A DNA stretch of 64,000 nt. It comes from Acidaminococcus sp. GTDB taxonomy: Bacteria; Bacillota; Negativicutes; Acidaminococcales; Acidaminococcaceae. The notes beneath the pieces were generated by a model. It was not told the DNA's origin. It saw nothing but the letters and a program-made list of their open reading frames with translations, and made no database searches. Made by a program: the position numbers and the translations under genes. Positions 7,334 to 15,264 of this stretch are shown piece by piece (positions within the stretch are counted from its first letter, which is position 1; each line of letters starts with the position of its first letter). Where the stretch lies: NCBI GenBank assembly GCA_022482815.1, contig JAKVOM010000001.1:1818946-1882945 (forward strand), written 5' to 3'.

Positions 7334-8524
7334 ATTACGCAGGAATTTCGGTATAAAGCAGGCAAACGCGGCAGTCCTCCCGAAAGCGGCATCCTCATGG
7401 CCGAGGACCGCAAGGAAGCGGGCGTCGCGCTGCTGAAGGACTATGACAGGATTTACCAGCTGCAGCGTGTCCATACGGTGCCTTTTACGCAGAGCCGTAA
7501 ATTCACGGACCTGGACCGGGAGACCTTCTTTCGCCAGATGGGACTTCTCCTTAAAAGCCAGATCCCGATTCTGAAAGTGCTGCACATTATGGGCGGCCGC
7601 CATAATGCAAAAATGGCAGCACTTTGCCGGGTGATGGCCGGGGAATTGTCTCGGGGCATGGATCTTTCCCAAAGCCTGGAGCGCCATCAGGAAGCCGTGG
7701 GCAACCTGGCCTACCGGCTTATGGCAGCTGGTGAAAAAAGCGGCCAGATGGTACCCATTCTCGAATCGCTCGCCGCGTCTTACCATCACAAGCGTGAAGC
7801 CCGGAAGTTCCTCATGGGAGCTTGTCTTTATCCGGTACTCGTACTTTTTATCGGGTCGGGGATTGTGGTGTACTTCGTGCATAACATTCTTCCCGTCTTT
7901 TATGACCTTTACGGGAATCTCCATCTGCCCGTTCCCTTGCCGCTCCAGTGGCTGATGAAAGGAGTTGCGCTGTTTCAGGCAAGCCCTTTGGTATGCTGTA
8001 GTTTTTTGCTCATAGTAGCAGCAGCCGCTGCGGCAGGCATCAGGCAGCGAGGATGGAAATGTATCTGCATCGGCCCGTTGAAACGGCTCTATCATACGTA
8101 CTGGGAAATTCGTTTCACGTCCCTTCTTGCCATGCTGCTTTCCAGCGGGCTGCCCGTTCATGACGCTCTTGCGGAAGTCGAGCAGATCATGCCCACGAAA
8201 AGCCTTCAGGCAGCGGGCAAACGGATGACTCAGGCCGTGATGCGGGGAGATACGCTCGCCCGTGCCGCGCGTCAGAATCCGACTTTGTGCAGTGATCTGA
8301 CGGCTGAATTTATAGCGATGGGCGAGGAGAGCGGCACCCTGCCGGTACTCCTCAAGGAGGTCTCAGAGCTCATCCGGGAGGACTTCGAGAGCCGCCTGAA
8401 ATCACTCAAAACGATGCTTGAACCCGCACTGCTTCTGGGACTTGCCGGAATTTGTCTTCTCATGGTCTACATGGTCTTAAGTCCCATGCTTCACTTGATG
8501 GATGCCGCCCCCGGAACAATGTAA
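7334..8524 (+). CDS. Type IV pilus/type II secretion inner-membrane platform protein (PilC/GspF family), ATT start
   Basis: Polytopic inner-membrane platform protein that organises pilus or pseudopilus assembly. The first ATG is at 7397, but the reading frame upstream encodes TQEFRYKAGKRG, the normal GspF/PilC N-terminus. A strong AAGGAGG at 7323-7329 lies four bases before an ATT at 7334, and an in-frame stop at 7307 rules out an earlier start. I therefore place the start at ATT, giving 396 residues, the usual family length. Two T2SSF domains are visible: FFRQMGLLLKSQIPILKVL and RFTSLLAMLLSSGLPVHDAL, each followed by GE(K/E)SG (AAGEKSGQM, AMGEESGTL), with three strongly hydrophobic segments. 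Its ATPase (PilB/GspE) is not upstream; the cluster starts here, right after repeats. Confidence 0.85.
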   Translation: MTQEFRYKAGKRGSPPESGILMAEDRKEAGVALLKDYDRIYQLQRVHTVPFTQSRKFTDLDRETFFRQMGLLLKSQIPILKVLHIMGGRHNAKMAALCRVMAGELSRGMDLSQSLERHQEAVGNLAYRLMAAGEKSGQMVPILESLAASYHHKREARKFLMGACLYPVLVLFIGSGIVVYFVHNILPVFYDLYGNLHLPVPLPLQWLMKGVALFQASPLVCCSFLLIVAAAAAAGIRQRGWKCICIGPLKRLYHTYWEIRFTSLLAMLLSSGLPVHDALAEVEQIMPTKSLQAAGKRMTQAVMRGDTLARAARQNPTLCSDLTAEFIAMGEESGTLPVLLKEVSELIREDFESRLKSLKTMLEPALLLGLAGICLLMVYMVLSPMLHLMDAAPGTM

Positions 8525-8543
8525 TAATGAAAAGGAGAAAAAC

Positions 8544-8978
8544 ATGAACTACAATCAAACTACCAAAAAGACACCGACTGCACCCCAAAATAAAGCAAAA
8601 AGATACCGCAAAAACCGAGGCTTTACCCTGCTTGAAATTCTAATTGTCCTCGCCATCATCGGCGTCATGGCGGCTGCACTCATTCCCAAAATCGAGTCGG
8701 CCATGAATAAATCCCATGATTCCCAGCTCGTCATGGACCTTACAACCCTCGACAGCGGCGCCCGTCTTTATGAAATCGAGCGTGGTGAATCCCCTGCGTC
8801 GTACCAGGTTTTGATCGATGGCAAGTATGTACCTGCTAAGAATTACGGCAAAATTGAAAATGGCAAGGTGATAAATGGCCACCAGACCTATGTAGGTGAA
8901 TTAAGCGATGGTACAAAAGTGACAAGTGATTCCCTGGGTAATGGCGGCAGCAAAACAGAAACAAAGACGAATGGATGA
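8544..8978 (+). CDS. Major prepilin-like protein (GspG/type IV pilin family)
   Basis: 144 residues. The ATG at 8544 follows AAGGAGA. A class III signal is clear: a basic leader ending KNRG26, then the methylated-Phe helix FTLLEILIVLAIIGVMAAALIP with the conserved Glu at +5. It should be cut by a prepilin peptidase (not in this window) and polymerised by the PilC/GspF protein encoded 20 bp upstream. The C-terminal part is short and polar, ending in a Lys/Thr-rich tail. Probably the main subunit, as it is first in the series and most canonical. Confidence 0.88.
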   Translation: MNYNQTTKKTPTAPQNKAKRYRKNRGFTLLEILIVLAIIGVMAAALIPKIESAMNKSHDSQLVMDLTTLDSGARLYEIERGESPASYQVLIDGKYVPAKNYGKIENGKVINGHQTYVGELSDGTKVTSDSLGNGGSKTETKTNG

Positions 8979-9432
8979 GCGGGCAACTTATCGCAGAAAA
9001 GGCGGGTTTATCCTCGCGGAAGTCTTGCTCTGGATGCTGCTTTTGGAAACACTGTTTGCCTTCGGGATTTCTTTTTATCCGGTGCTCCGGCAGCGGCTTG
9101 CCGAAATGCGCCGGAACCTTGCCTGTCTTGGCGCGTCGGATGTAGTGCTTACAGCGCAGGAGCAGGCCATGCTTGAGTGCGCGGCCATTTACAGCGTCGA
9201 ATTTACCGGACGTACGGTGGAGACGCACGAAGTAGAGAAACCGGTGCGGTGCTTTGATTTTTCCGAATGTGGTCTGGGTGATTTCACCGCTAACGGGCGC
9301 GTCATTCGCTTTACCCATACGGGCAACGTAAAGCAGGACACGCGCTTCAGCATAGAGAGTATGAAAGAAAATCTGCCGACCCGCGTCTATTACCTGGAAC
9401 CGGTGAGGGGGCGTCTCGTCTATGAAGAATGA
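8971..9432 (+). CDS. Minor prepilin-like protein
   Basis: 153 residues from the ATG at 8971, which overlaps the end of the previous gene by 8 bp (translational coupling). Leader ends RRKGG, followed by FILAEVLLWMLLLETLFAFG with Glu at +5, the prepilin pattern. The rest has no motif I recognise. Position suggests a minor pseudopilin of the same machine. Confidence 0.75.
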   Translation: MDERATYRRKGGFILAEVLLWMLLLETLFAFGISFYPVLRQRLAEMRRNLACLGASDVVLTAQEQAMLECAAIYSVEFTGRTVETHEVEKPVRCFDFSECGLGDFTANGRVIRFTHTGNVKQDTRFSIESMKENLPTRVYYLEPVRGRLVYEE

Positions 9433-9748
9433 CCGGTACTCTCGTTCTTCCGGCTTCTTGCTGCTCGATGCCCTTTTTACAAGTCTTGTTGTGGCGGCTT
9501 CATTTCTGGGGATGGCTTTTGGGGAAAAAGAAGCGTTTATTCTGCTGCAAAGTCAGGACGAGTCGCGGAAGGCAGCAAAGTTTCTGCAGGAAGCCGCATG
9601 GGGCCAGCCTTTATCCGAAGGGCACCTGCGGGCCGAAGTCACGGAAACGGCCGTGCCCGGCCTGGATCATCTGGTCTGCCGGGAAATCAGGGCCTACGAT
9701 GAAGCGGGAAAATATGTCGGGAATCTGGTTCTTTATGAAAAAAGATAA
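9422..9748 (+). CDS. Minor prepilin-like protein (108 aa)
   Basis: Overlaps the previous gene by 11 bp. After SRSSG comes FLLLDALFTSLVVAASFLG, a prepilin helix in which Asp replaces the usual Glu at +5, a change that in known pilins affects methylation and assembly register. Small globular part without recognisable domain. Confidence 0.7.
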   Translation: MKNDRYSRSSGFLLLDALFTSLVVAASFLGMAFGEKEAFILLQSQDESRKAAKFLQEAAWGQPLSEGHLRAEVTETAVPGLDHLVCREIRAYDEAGKYVGNLVLYEKR

Positions 9749-10238
9749 AGGTTTTATCCTGCTTGAAGGATTTCTGGGCATCTTTCTGCTTTTTATCGTC
9801 GGTGGCGCCGCTTTACAGGGTTTCTGCCAGGGTACTGCTGTCTGGAATGCGGTCATGCGGGAAATGGAAATGCGGCAGGTCTCCCGTGACCTGAAGTCGC
9901 GCCTTGGCTCCTATTTTTATTTTCGGTGCCATAAAATCCGTGTTGAAAAGAAAGGCAGGGATAGTCTCATCACAGGCTCTTCCGCCTATTCGTCAAAGCG
10001 CACGGCCTTTTACCTTGGGCAGCTGCAGGACAGGGATTATCCGACCCTTTATGTCAGTGTAAAGCAGGAAGGCGGGGACCCGGGCGTCAATCCGCTTTTG
10101 CCGCCGCAGATCGGTGCTAACAATCTCATCGTCACAACACTGCCGCAGGAGCGCGTGCAGTGGGAAATGGATCTGATTCATATAAAATCGGGGAAGACGT
10201 ACCATTTCCGGGAGGTGTTTCCCTATGCGGTCTGGTAA
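9735..10238 (+). CDS. Minor prepilin-like protein (167 aa)
   Basis: The start ATG at 9735 lies inside the end of the previous gene (14-bp overlap). N-terminus MKKDKG then FILLEGFLGIFLLFIVGG, a short leader and a prepilin helix with Glu at +5. The globular part is about 130 residues with many charged residues. Size and position resemble a GspJ/PilW-type minor subunit, which I cannot confirm. Confidence 0.7.
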   Translation: MKKDKGFILLEGFLGIFLLFIVGGAALQGFCQGTAVWNAVMREMEMRQVSRDLKSRLGSYFYFRCHKIRVEKKGRDSLITGSSAYSSKRTAFYLGQLQDRDYPTLYVSVKQEGGDPGVNPLLPPQIGANNLIVTTLPQERVQWEMDLIHIKSGKTYHFREVFPYAVW

Positions 10239-11085
10239 GGGAAAGTCCCGCGGTACCATTACTTTTCTTATGCTGATGATGCTCGTCCTGGGCTGTCAGC
10301 TGCTTTTTGCCGGGCAGCGTGTGCTCTTAAGTTTTGTCAAAAACGAGCAGCTCGTTTTTCGCTCGCAGCAGCGGATGGCGCTCCTGCGCAGCTTTTGCCG
10401 GGCGAGGGAAGAAGCACCGCTGCTTAAGAAAAGTCAGGTGCTGACGCTGCCGGAAGTCACGTTCCATACGGATAAGGCACCGGTTTTTCTTCAGGTGACC
10501 GCAGAATATCATCCCAAAGGACTCTACCGGTTCGAACGGGTTACACTTTGGGAAGGCGGTCTGCGGACCCCAAAATTTGCTGTTCGTTACGAAATCGATC
10601 CTCCGGGCGGCCGTCATGCTGCGTGCTATGAAGGCTGCACGGAAAATGTGCCGCTGCCGGATGAATTTTTCCGCCTTTTTTCCGACCTGAAGGAAGGCAC
10701 TATTACGCTGCCTCAGATTGACTGGCCCGACTCTCCGCTCAGGGGCCATCTGTATCAGGGAGAAGATAAACTCGTCTCCCTGTCACCGCACTATCCCTGG
10801 GAGGGCCGTGCCGTCCTCTTTTGTCCGGAAGGGCTTACCATCGGCAGGGGATTTACGGCGAAAGGTCTTTTTTGGATCTTTTGCCGCGGCGACGTGACCA
10901 TCGAACCGGAGGTCAATCTGGACCACGTGCTGATTCTTGCTTCAGGACGCATAAATGTCGGGAAAAAGTCACAAATCCATGGTATAATAGCCGCCGGGAG
11001 CAAAATTTCCTGGGATTCCGATGCCGCGTTTGTAAAAGACGCGTCGGTGCTTTCTCCCTTTCGCACTCCCTATACCTACAAGTAG
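10225..11085 (+). CDS. Unknown protein of the pilin cluster (286 aa)
   Basis: Not recognised. Overlaps the preceding gene by 14 bp. One hydrophobic N-terminal helix (TITFLMLMMLVLGCQLLFAG) after a basic start resembles a PilX/GspK-type anchor without a clear cleavage site. The last third (LTIGRGFTAKGLFWIFCRGDVTIEPEVNLDHVLILASGRINVG...IHGIIAAG) has alternating short strands with Gly turns, like the left-handed helix of bactofilin-like polymer-forming proteins. Last gene of the overlapping series. Confidence 0.7.
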   Translation: MRSGKGKSRGTITFLMLMMLVLGCQLLFAGQRVLLSFVKNEQLVFRSQQRMALLRSFCRAREEAPLLKKSQVLTLPEVTFHTDKAPVFLQVTAEYHPKGLYRFERVTLWEGGLRTPKFAVRYEIDPPGGRHAACYEGCTENVPLPDEFFRLFSDLKEGTITLPQIDWPDSPLRGHLYQGEDKLVSLSPHYPWEGRAVLFCPEGLTIGRGFTAKGLFWIFCRGDVTIEPEVNLDHVLILASGRINVGKKSQIHGIIAAGSKISWDSDAAFVKDASVLSPFRTPYTYK

Positions 11086-11099
11086 GAGGTTATCAGGCG

Positions 11100-11960
11100 A
11101 TGATGAAAAAATGGATGATGGGGCTTACCCTGGCAGCGTTAATCGGTGTGGCAGGACAGGCCTTTGCTTTTGGACATACGACCATTCTGCAGGAGAATTT
11201 TAAGAGCGGCAAAGCCACAGGTGTGATTCCTTATGCTGACGGGCTCAAGGAAGCGTACCTGCAGACAAACGTCAATTCCCTTTTAAAAGACAGGGCAGAG
11301 GCACTTGCCAAAAAGGCAGGCGGATCCCCGACCGTTTCTTACGAAATTACCGTGAACCGTCCGACGCTTTTCAGTGTGCTTCTTAAGGCTGCCGGAAACC
11401 AGACCCTCTACGACGGCGTCAATGTAGATGTAGCTGCCGGCGCGGAACTCAAACCGGAAGACCTGCTCTACGTCAAGTCGGATGAATATCTGCACTATGT
11501 TGGTACCAAGAAATTTATCTTCGCGGAAAACGGTATTCGTATCCAAAATACGGCAGACGGCCCTTTTGACACCGTAGTGCCTTATAACCAGATTGCGCCC
11601 ATGATCAACGTCGCAGAAGGCGCACGTCTCCTGACAAGCTATAAACTGACGAAAGAATCTAAGGATAAAACCCTGGAACTCAAAGCAGGGGAACTTGTGG
11701 CCCTGTTCCTCGATTCCAACCCGGCAACCGGCCTTGACTGGGTTCTGACCGACCGCAGCGCGGCCCCCGGGTTCAAGAACCTCGGTCATTCCTTCTATCT
11801 GCCTATGGAGAACAAGACGAGCCGCGGCGGCACGCCGGGACAGACAATCATGTTCTTCGCCTTTGATAAACCCGGCACCTATACCGTAGAAGCCGTGTAC
11901 AAGCGGAAGATGGAAAAGAGCCCCTACGACGAACTGAACTTCCATTTTAATGTGAAGTAA
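11100..11960 (+). CDS. Secreted protein with C-terminal chagasin-like (I42) domain
   Basis: 286 residues from the ATG at 11100, preceded by TAGGAGG. The signal peptide ends around GQAFA. The N-terminal ~170 residues have an RsiV/DUF3298-like look (TYD-type strands, VVPYNQIAPM) that I cannot assign firmly. The last ~110 residues carry the three loop signatures of chagasin-type cysteine protease inhibitors: SNPATGLDWVL (the NPTTG loop), RGGTPGQTIMFFAF (the Gly-rich loop), and YKRKMEKSPYDE (the third, R-P-like loop). It follows the pilin cluster by 14 bp. It may protect secreted or surface proteins from proteases; this is inference. Confidence 0.72.
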   Translation: MMKKWMMGLTLAALIGVAGQAFAFGHTTILQENFKSGKATGVIPYADGLKEAYLQTNVNSLLKDRAEALAKKAGGSPTVSYEITVNRPTLFSVLLKAAGNQTLYDGVNVDVAAGAELKPEDLLYVKSDEYLHYVGTKKFIFAENGIRIQNTADGPFDTVVPYNQIAPMINVAEGARLLTSYKLTKESKDKTLELKAGELVALFLDSNPATGLDWVLTDRSAAPGFKNLGHSFYLPMENKTSRGGTPGQTIMFFAFDKPGTYTVEAVYKRKMEKSPYDELNFHFNVK

Positions 11961-12125
11961 AAGCGCCCGTAAAACGGGCAGAGGTTAGGGGCTGGTGGCC
12001 AGTGGGTAGTACACCCGTGCAGGCAGCATGTCGGGTAAAGCTTAAGGCAGTTAGCAGATAGCTGCAGCAGATAGCTTCGCCTGCGGCAGCACGGTACGGC
12101 CTCCCGGCCGGAATGAAACAATAAA
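11961..12125. repeat. Low-complexity intergenic repeat
   Basis: Contains a GCCCGT/ACGGGC hairpin right after the stop codon (no T-run), then GCAGTTAGCAGATAGC-type words, the reverse complement of the CTATCTGC repeats near 55 kb. No gene. Confidence 0.5.
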
Positions 12126-12184
12126 AAAACAGGAACTGTGAAGATACAGGATAGTATTTCCCACAGTTCCTGTTTTGTTTTTCT
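12126..12184. terminator. Strong terminator of the pilin cluster
   Basis: AAACAGGAACTGTG pairs with CACAGTTCCTGTTT, with A-rich and T-rich flanks on the two sides. Likely works in both directions. Confidence 0.85.
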
Positions 12185-12225
12185 TTATTTATGGAGGAAA
12201 AGCTTCTTTATATTCTTTTTTTATA

Positions 12226-12992
12226 TTTTGCTAAAGCGGAGCTTTAGCGACTATATCCGTGCCTTCTTCGAGCGCAGCGAGGAAGAAGGGGAACCGGAAC
12301 TGAGCGCCAACGATCCGCAAGCGCAGCGCCGCGGGAGTGAGGGGAGCCACTGACCCATTCAACATCCCATCTTCGCACATCTATGCCGTTCTCTCGTTGT
12401 CGACAAGGACTGGGCTTACGCCCGGTAAACCGGCGCCTTGTCTCCTAGAGAGAACGGACATATCTGCGTGAATCTGGAGATATTTCATTGAGTCAGTGGC
12501 TCCCCACGCCGCGAAGTTTCTCAGAAGCAGCGACGAGAAGGAGCTGCGTGAGCTTCCTATTCGGCCGAAGGCCGCGTTTTTTTATTATTGACGTCGATTG
12601 ACTTGGCAATCGCGCACACGACCGCGGTGGATATTCAGTTAGATAACAAGTAAGGGTAAATTAAAAAGACTTAAAACAGCAGCACTCCTGAAGGTGGTCA
12701 AATCAAAGATTTGACTCAATTAAATGAGGAAGATCCGTGATCTTACCAATTCCTGCGTTCTGACTGAATACCCACCACGGACGGAATGATTGATTGCATC
12801 AATCATTCCTGTGGTTCCTCCCTCTTAGTCGCGAAAAGCACGCGACCAAGAGGGCAATGTAGCTGCTGGAATATCCATTAGTACTTTTATAACCAGAGAA
12901 AGACTAAAAATTTAGTAAAAAAATAATAAGATGGTCATCATCCCCCGCAAGCGGGCCCCCTTCCTCAATGTCGCGCAGCGACGTCGAGGAAG
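12226..12992. repeat. Composite intergenic repeat, copy B (left part, cut by IS110)
   Basis: Same order of modules as copy A, but with a ~300-bp block (about 12295-12590) inserted after GGGGAACCG that contains the long hairpin at 12341-12505. The copy stops in its CTTCCTC/GAGGAAG hairpin at 12992 and resumes at 14480 on the other side of the IS element. No gene. Confidence 0.75.
12341..12505. repeat. Long imperfect hairpin element, member 3
   Basis: Perfect 14-bp ends GGGGAGCCACTGAC/GTCAGTGGCTCCCC, further pairing CCGTTCTCTC/GAGAGAACGG and GACAAGG/CCTTGTC, and apex CTTACGCCCGGTAAA. Confidence 0.8.
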
Positions 12993-13000
12993 ACTAACTA

Positions 13001-14245
13001 TCATATGTCAAGTGCAAATTTCTGTGAATCGGAGCTAGTGTTTATCTGCTTTTGAAGCATTAATTGAGCAGATGTTTTGTATGTATTTCCTGTTGTCTGA
13101 AGTGCATAAATTAACCGTACCAATTTTTTAACTGCATGAGAGATTGCTATGTAGTAATGCTTGCCTTCGTTTAGTTTCTTAGCTAAATATTCCTTGTAGG
13201 CTGGTTCGTACCGGCAGACGAATATCGCTGCGTTAAAGAGCGCAAATCGTAGATAACGTGACCCTCTTTTCTCCATGTGGGCGCTTCGACCTATCCCACT
13301 TCGACGTCCTGACTGGTTCCTGGACGGTGCAAGCCCGGCATAGGCTAGAACTTTGTCGGGAGAAGAGAACCTGGAAAAATCCCCGACTTCCGCTAAAATT
13401 GCAGCTCCTGTGACGGCACCAATCCCAGGAATTGTAAGCAAAGGTTCCGGATGCTCGCTCAGCAGCTCCTTTTCCTCAGCCTCGATTTTGCGAATTTCTT
13501 CATCATAGTCCTCAAGAATCCGGATGTTCGCCCGCAATTCATGTTCATTGCCCAGATTGTTGTGTTTACCGATAGATTTTTTTGCTTCGTCACGAATTTG
13601 TTCAGCCAAATCCTCATTTAAGCTGCCTCTGGATGCCTTGTGAATAATGTTTTTCAAGTGTTTCAAGTTGGCGTTTGCCAGCTCCTCGGGAGTAGGATAT
13701 TCCATGAATATAGCGTGAGCAGTAGCAGAATTCAGGTTCATATATTTTCCTAGTTCAGGGAAGTTGAGAACCACAAGCCGATCCACGTCTTGTTTAATCT
13801 TTGTTCTTGCCTGAACCATTCTGAACCGAGATCTGGTAAGTGACATGAGACGTTCATTGTGGTATTCTTTAGGAACGTAGGGTTTGAGATCCAAATCGGA
13901 CATGAACATACAGGCTATGAAATGAGCATCAATGCGATCGGTTTTAGTTTTGCGAAGGCTATGACTCTTTTTGTATTGATCTGTCAACATGGGATTGAAG
14001 ACATAAGTTGGTAGCCCGTTATTCAGCAGGAATCTGGTGATATTCTCGCTGTAAGGTCCGGTGGCTTCAAGCCCTACTTTTATGTTTTCTGCCGGTTGTT
14101 TGTAAGAGCATATCTGCTTCAGCAGAAAGTCAAAGCCCTCCCAATCATTGGTAATAGTAAATTGCTTGTACCTGGACTTATGCTCTGGGTCAAGGATGCA
14201 GCAGTCATGTTTGTCTTTGGACACATCAATTCCAACGTAGATCAT
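13001..14245 (-). CDS. IS110-family transposase (DEDD recombinase)
   Basis: 414 residues, full length. N-terminal RuvC-like DEDD domain: GIDVSKDKHD (Asp6), VGLEATGPY (Glu near 60), and KTKTDRIDA (Asp near 103-106). C-terminal Transposase_20 domain: LLTIPGIGAVTGAAILAEVGD, LAYAGLAPSRNQSG with the conserved Ser, and an RSAHMEKRGSRYLRFALF stretch. It has no visible disruption and should be active. The stop codon overlaps the subterminal inverted repeat of the element. The enzyme works with a structured bridge RNA made by the element. Confidence 0.95.
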   Translation of the reverse strand: MIYVGIDVSKDKHDCCILDPEHKSRYKQFTITNDWEGFDFLLKQICSYKQPAENIKVGLEATGPYSENITRFLLNNGLPTYVFNPMLTDQYKKSHSLRKTKTDRIDAHFIACMFMSDLDLKPYVPKEYHNERLMSLTRSRFRMVQARTKIKQDVDRLVVLNFPELGKYMNLNSATAHAIFMEYPTPEELANANLKHLKNIIHKASRGSLNEDLAEQIRDEAKKSIGKHNNLGNEHELRANIRILEDYDEEIRKIEAEEKELLSEHPEPLLTIPGIGAVTGAAILAEVGDFSRFSSPDKVLAYAGLAPSRNQSGRRSGIGRSAHMEKRGSRYLRFALFNAAIFVCRYEPAYKEYLAKKLNEGKHYYIAISHAVKKLVRLIYALQTTGNTYKTSAQLMLQKQINTSSDSQKFALDI

Positions 14246-14477
14246 AATATAAAACCTCCTAAAAAATATGATGCTGAAACCACAGACTCTCTGCCATGTA
14301 TCCTTGTTCTATATAAACCGTCTGGCGGTATCTAACTTATTAACATCGCTGCAAAGAGCTGTGGTTGGAGTCTTCTTCAAACCGTTAATCGGTAGGTCCC
14401 AAAACCAATCCACAGCATCTTTTACAGTGTAGCACTTTCCCCCAGAAGAGGGGTAAAGTCCCAATACATATGATACA
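14246..14477 (-). ncRNA. Candidate bridge RNA of the IS110 element
   Basis: The non-coding end upstream of the transposase, minus strand. One fold (14358-14416) has outer stem GCTGTGGATTGG/CCAACCACAGC, an internal loop TTTTGGGACCT / TTTGAAGAAGACT and apical hairpin ACCG-ATTAA-CGGT. GGGACCT in the 5' side of the loop is identical to the target just before the insertion, and GAAGAAG on the 3' side pairs with CTTCCTC just after it (one mismatch). A second, similar loop (about 14297-14337) has AGTTAG, found at one element end, and GATACA, complementary to the other end, around ACCG-CCAGA-CGGT. This is the architecture of target- and donor-binding loops known for IS621. Confidence 0.7.
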
Positions 14478-14479
14478 AG

Positions 14480-15060
14480 GTCCCTAAAGAATATACCGCA
14501 GCAATCTTTTTATATTTTTAAGGCAAACCGACGTCAGGAGGTTTGGCTACGGAGGACCTCCTTTCAAGCCGCTCCGCGGCTTCGAAAGGAGAACCGCTTG
14601 CGGTGGAGGGATAGCTTTTCTTCATAAAATCAAAATTTACGTTCCACTAAAAACTTATACTATCGATTTCACACCTCTTTTTTAATTGTTTCTGATGGAC
14701 TCTGAAGCAAGACAGGTGCAGGGACGCGAAGAACTGGGCTGAGGCCAGGAAGTCGGAACTGAGCGCCAACGATCCGCAAGCGCAGCGCCGCGGGAGTTAG
14801 GGGAGCCACTGACCCATTCAACATCCCATCTTCGCACATCTATGCCGTTCTCTCGTTGTCGACAAGGACTGGGCTTACGCCCGGTAAACCGGCGCCTTGT
14901 CTCCTGGAGAGAACGGACATATCTGCGTGAATCTGGAGATATTTCATTGAGTCAGTGGCTCCCCACGTCGCGAAGTTTCTCAGAAGCAGCGACGAAAAGG
15001 AGCTGCGTGAGCTTCCTATTCGGCCGAAGGCCGCGGTTTTGTTTATTTTTGCGATGGAGG
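14480..15060. repeat. Composite repeat copy B (right part) and a further hairpin block
   Basis: 14480-14620 continues the copy interrupted by IS110 (GTCCCTAAAG..., GCAAACCGACGTCAGGAGG, CTTTC/GAAAG hairpin, GCGGTGGAGGGATAGC). 14678-14752 is the start of the structured frame also seen at 20505; it breaks off at GAAGTCG, where a block identical in type to 12295-12590 begins and runs to about 15040. No gene. Confidence 0.65.
14800..14964. repeat. Long imperfect hairpin element, member 4
   Basis: Nearly identical to member 3, with the same 14-bp perfect ends and the same CGCCCGGTAAA apex. Confidence 0.8.
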
Positions 15061-15191
15061 GATAGCTTCTTTTCCCCGCCGATGAAGTCGGCCACAACGG
15101 TACAGCTTTCTTTTTGCGCGAAGCGCCACAGCGTTATACCCCTCTTAGCACTCCCATACCCAAAGCGATGCTAATCTTATCCCCTTATCTG

Positions 15192-15200
15192 TGCTATAAT
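15192..15200 (+). promoter_or_regulatory. Extended -10 promoter of the DUF4127 gene
   Basis: TGCTATAAT, a TGn-extended -10 box, about 65 bp upstream of the start codon. No good -35 box is visible. Confidence 0.5.
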
Positions 15201-15264
15201 GATTTTATCCAATTATTGTATTTTTGTGAAAAATTAAGACATACGATTCATGAGGGGTGAGATT

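Larger units (their letters stand above)
12993..14479 (-). mobile_element. IS110-family insertion sequence, complete
   Basis: The ends are set by comparison with the uninterrupted repeat at 3540-3565 and 18950-18972: removing 12993-14479 restores GAGGAAGGTCCC. On the minus strand a CT dinucleotide is present at both junctions, as expected for the core of IS110 elements. There are no terminal inverted repeats, but TATCATATGT (12999-13008) and ACATATGATA (14466-14475) form a 10-bp subterminal inverted repeat. One transposase gene plus a 232-bp upstream non-coding region. Confidence 0.9.

Noticed and set aside
7265-8161. 298-codon minus-strand frame opposite the PilC/GspF gene
   Set aside because: No motif; it overlaps a clearly conserved gene on the other strand.
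10821-11099. Upstream extension of the chagasin-domain gene to 10821
   Set aside because: It lies inside the previous gene; the ATG at 11100 has a good ribosome-binding site and a signal peptide right after it.
12993-14479. Classical inverted-repeat transposon with target duplication
   Set aside because: There are no terminal inverted repeats and at most a 2-3 bp shared core, which fits IS110 and not DDE transposons.
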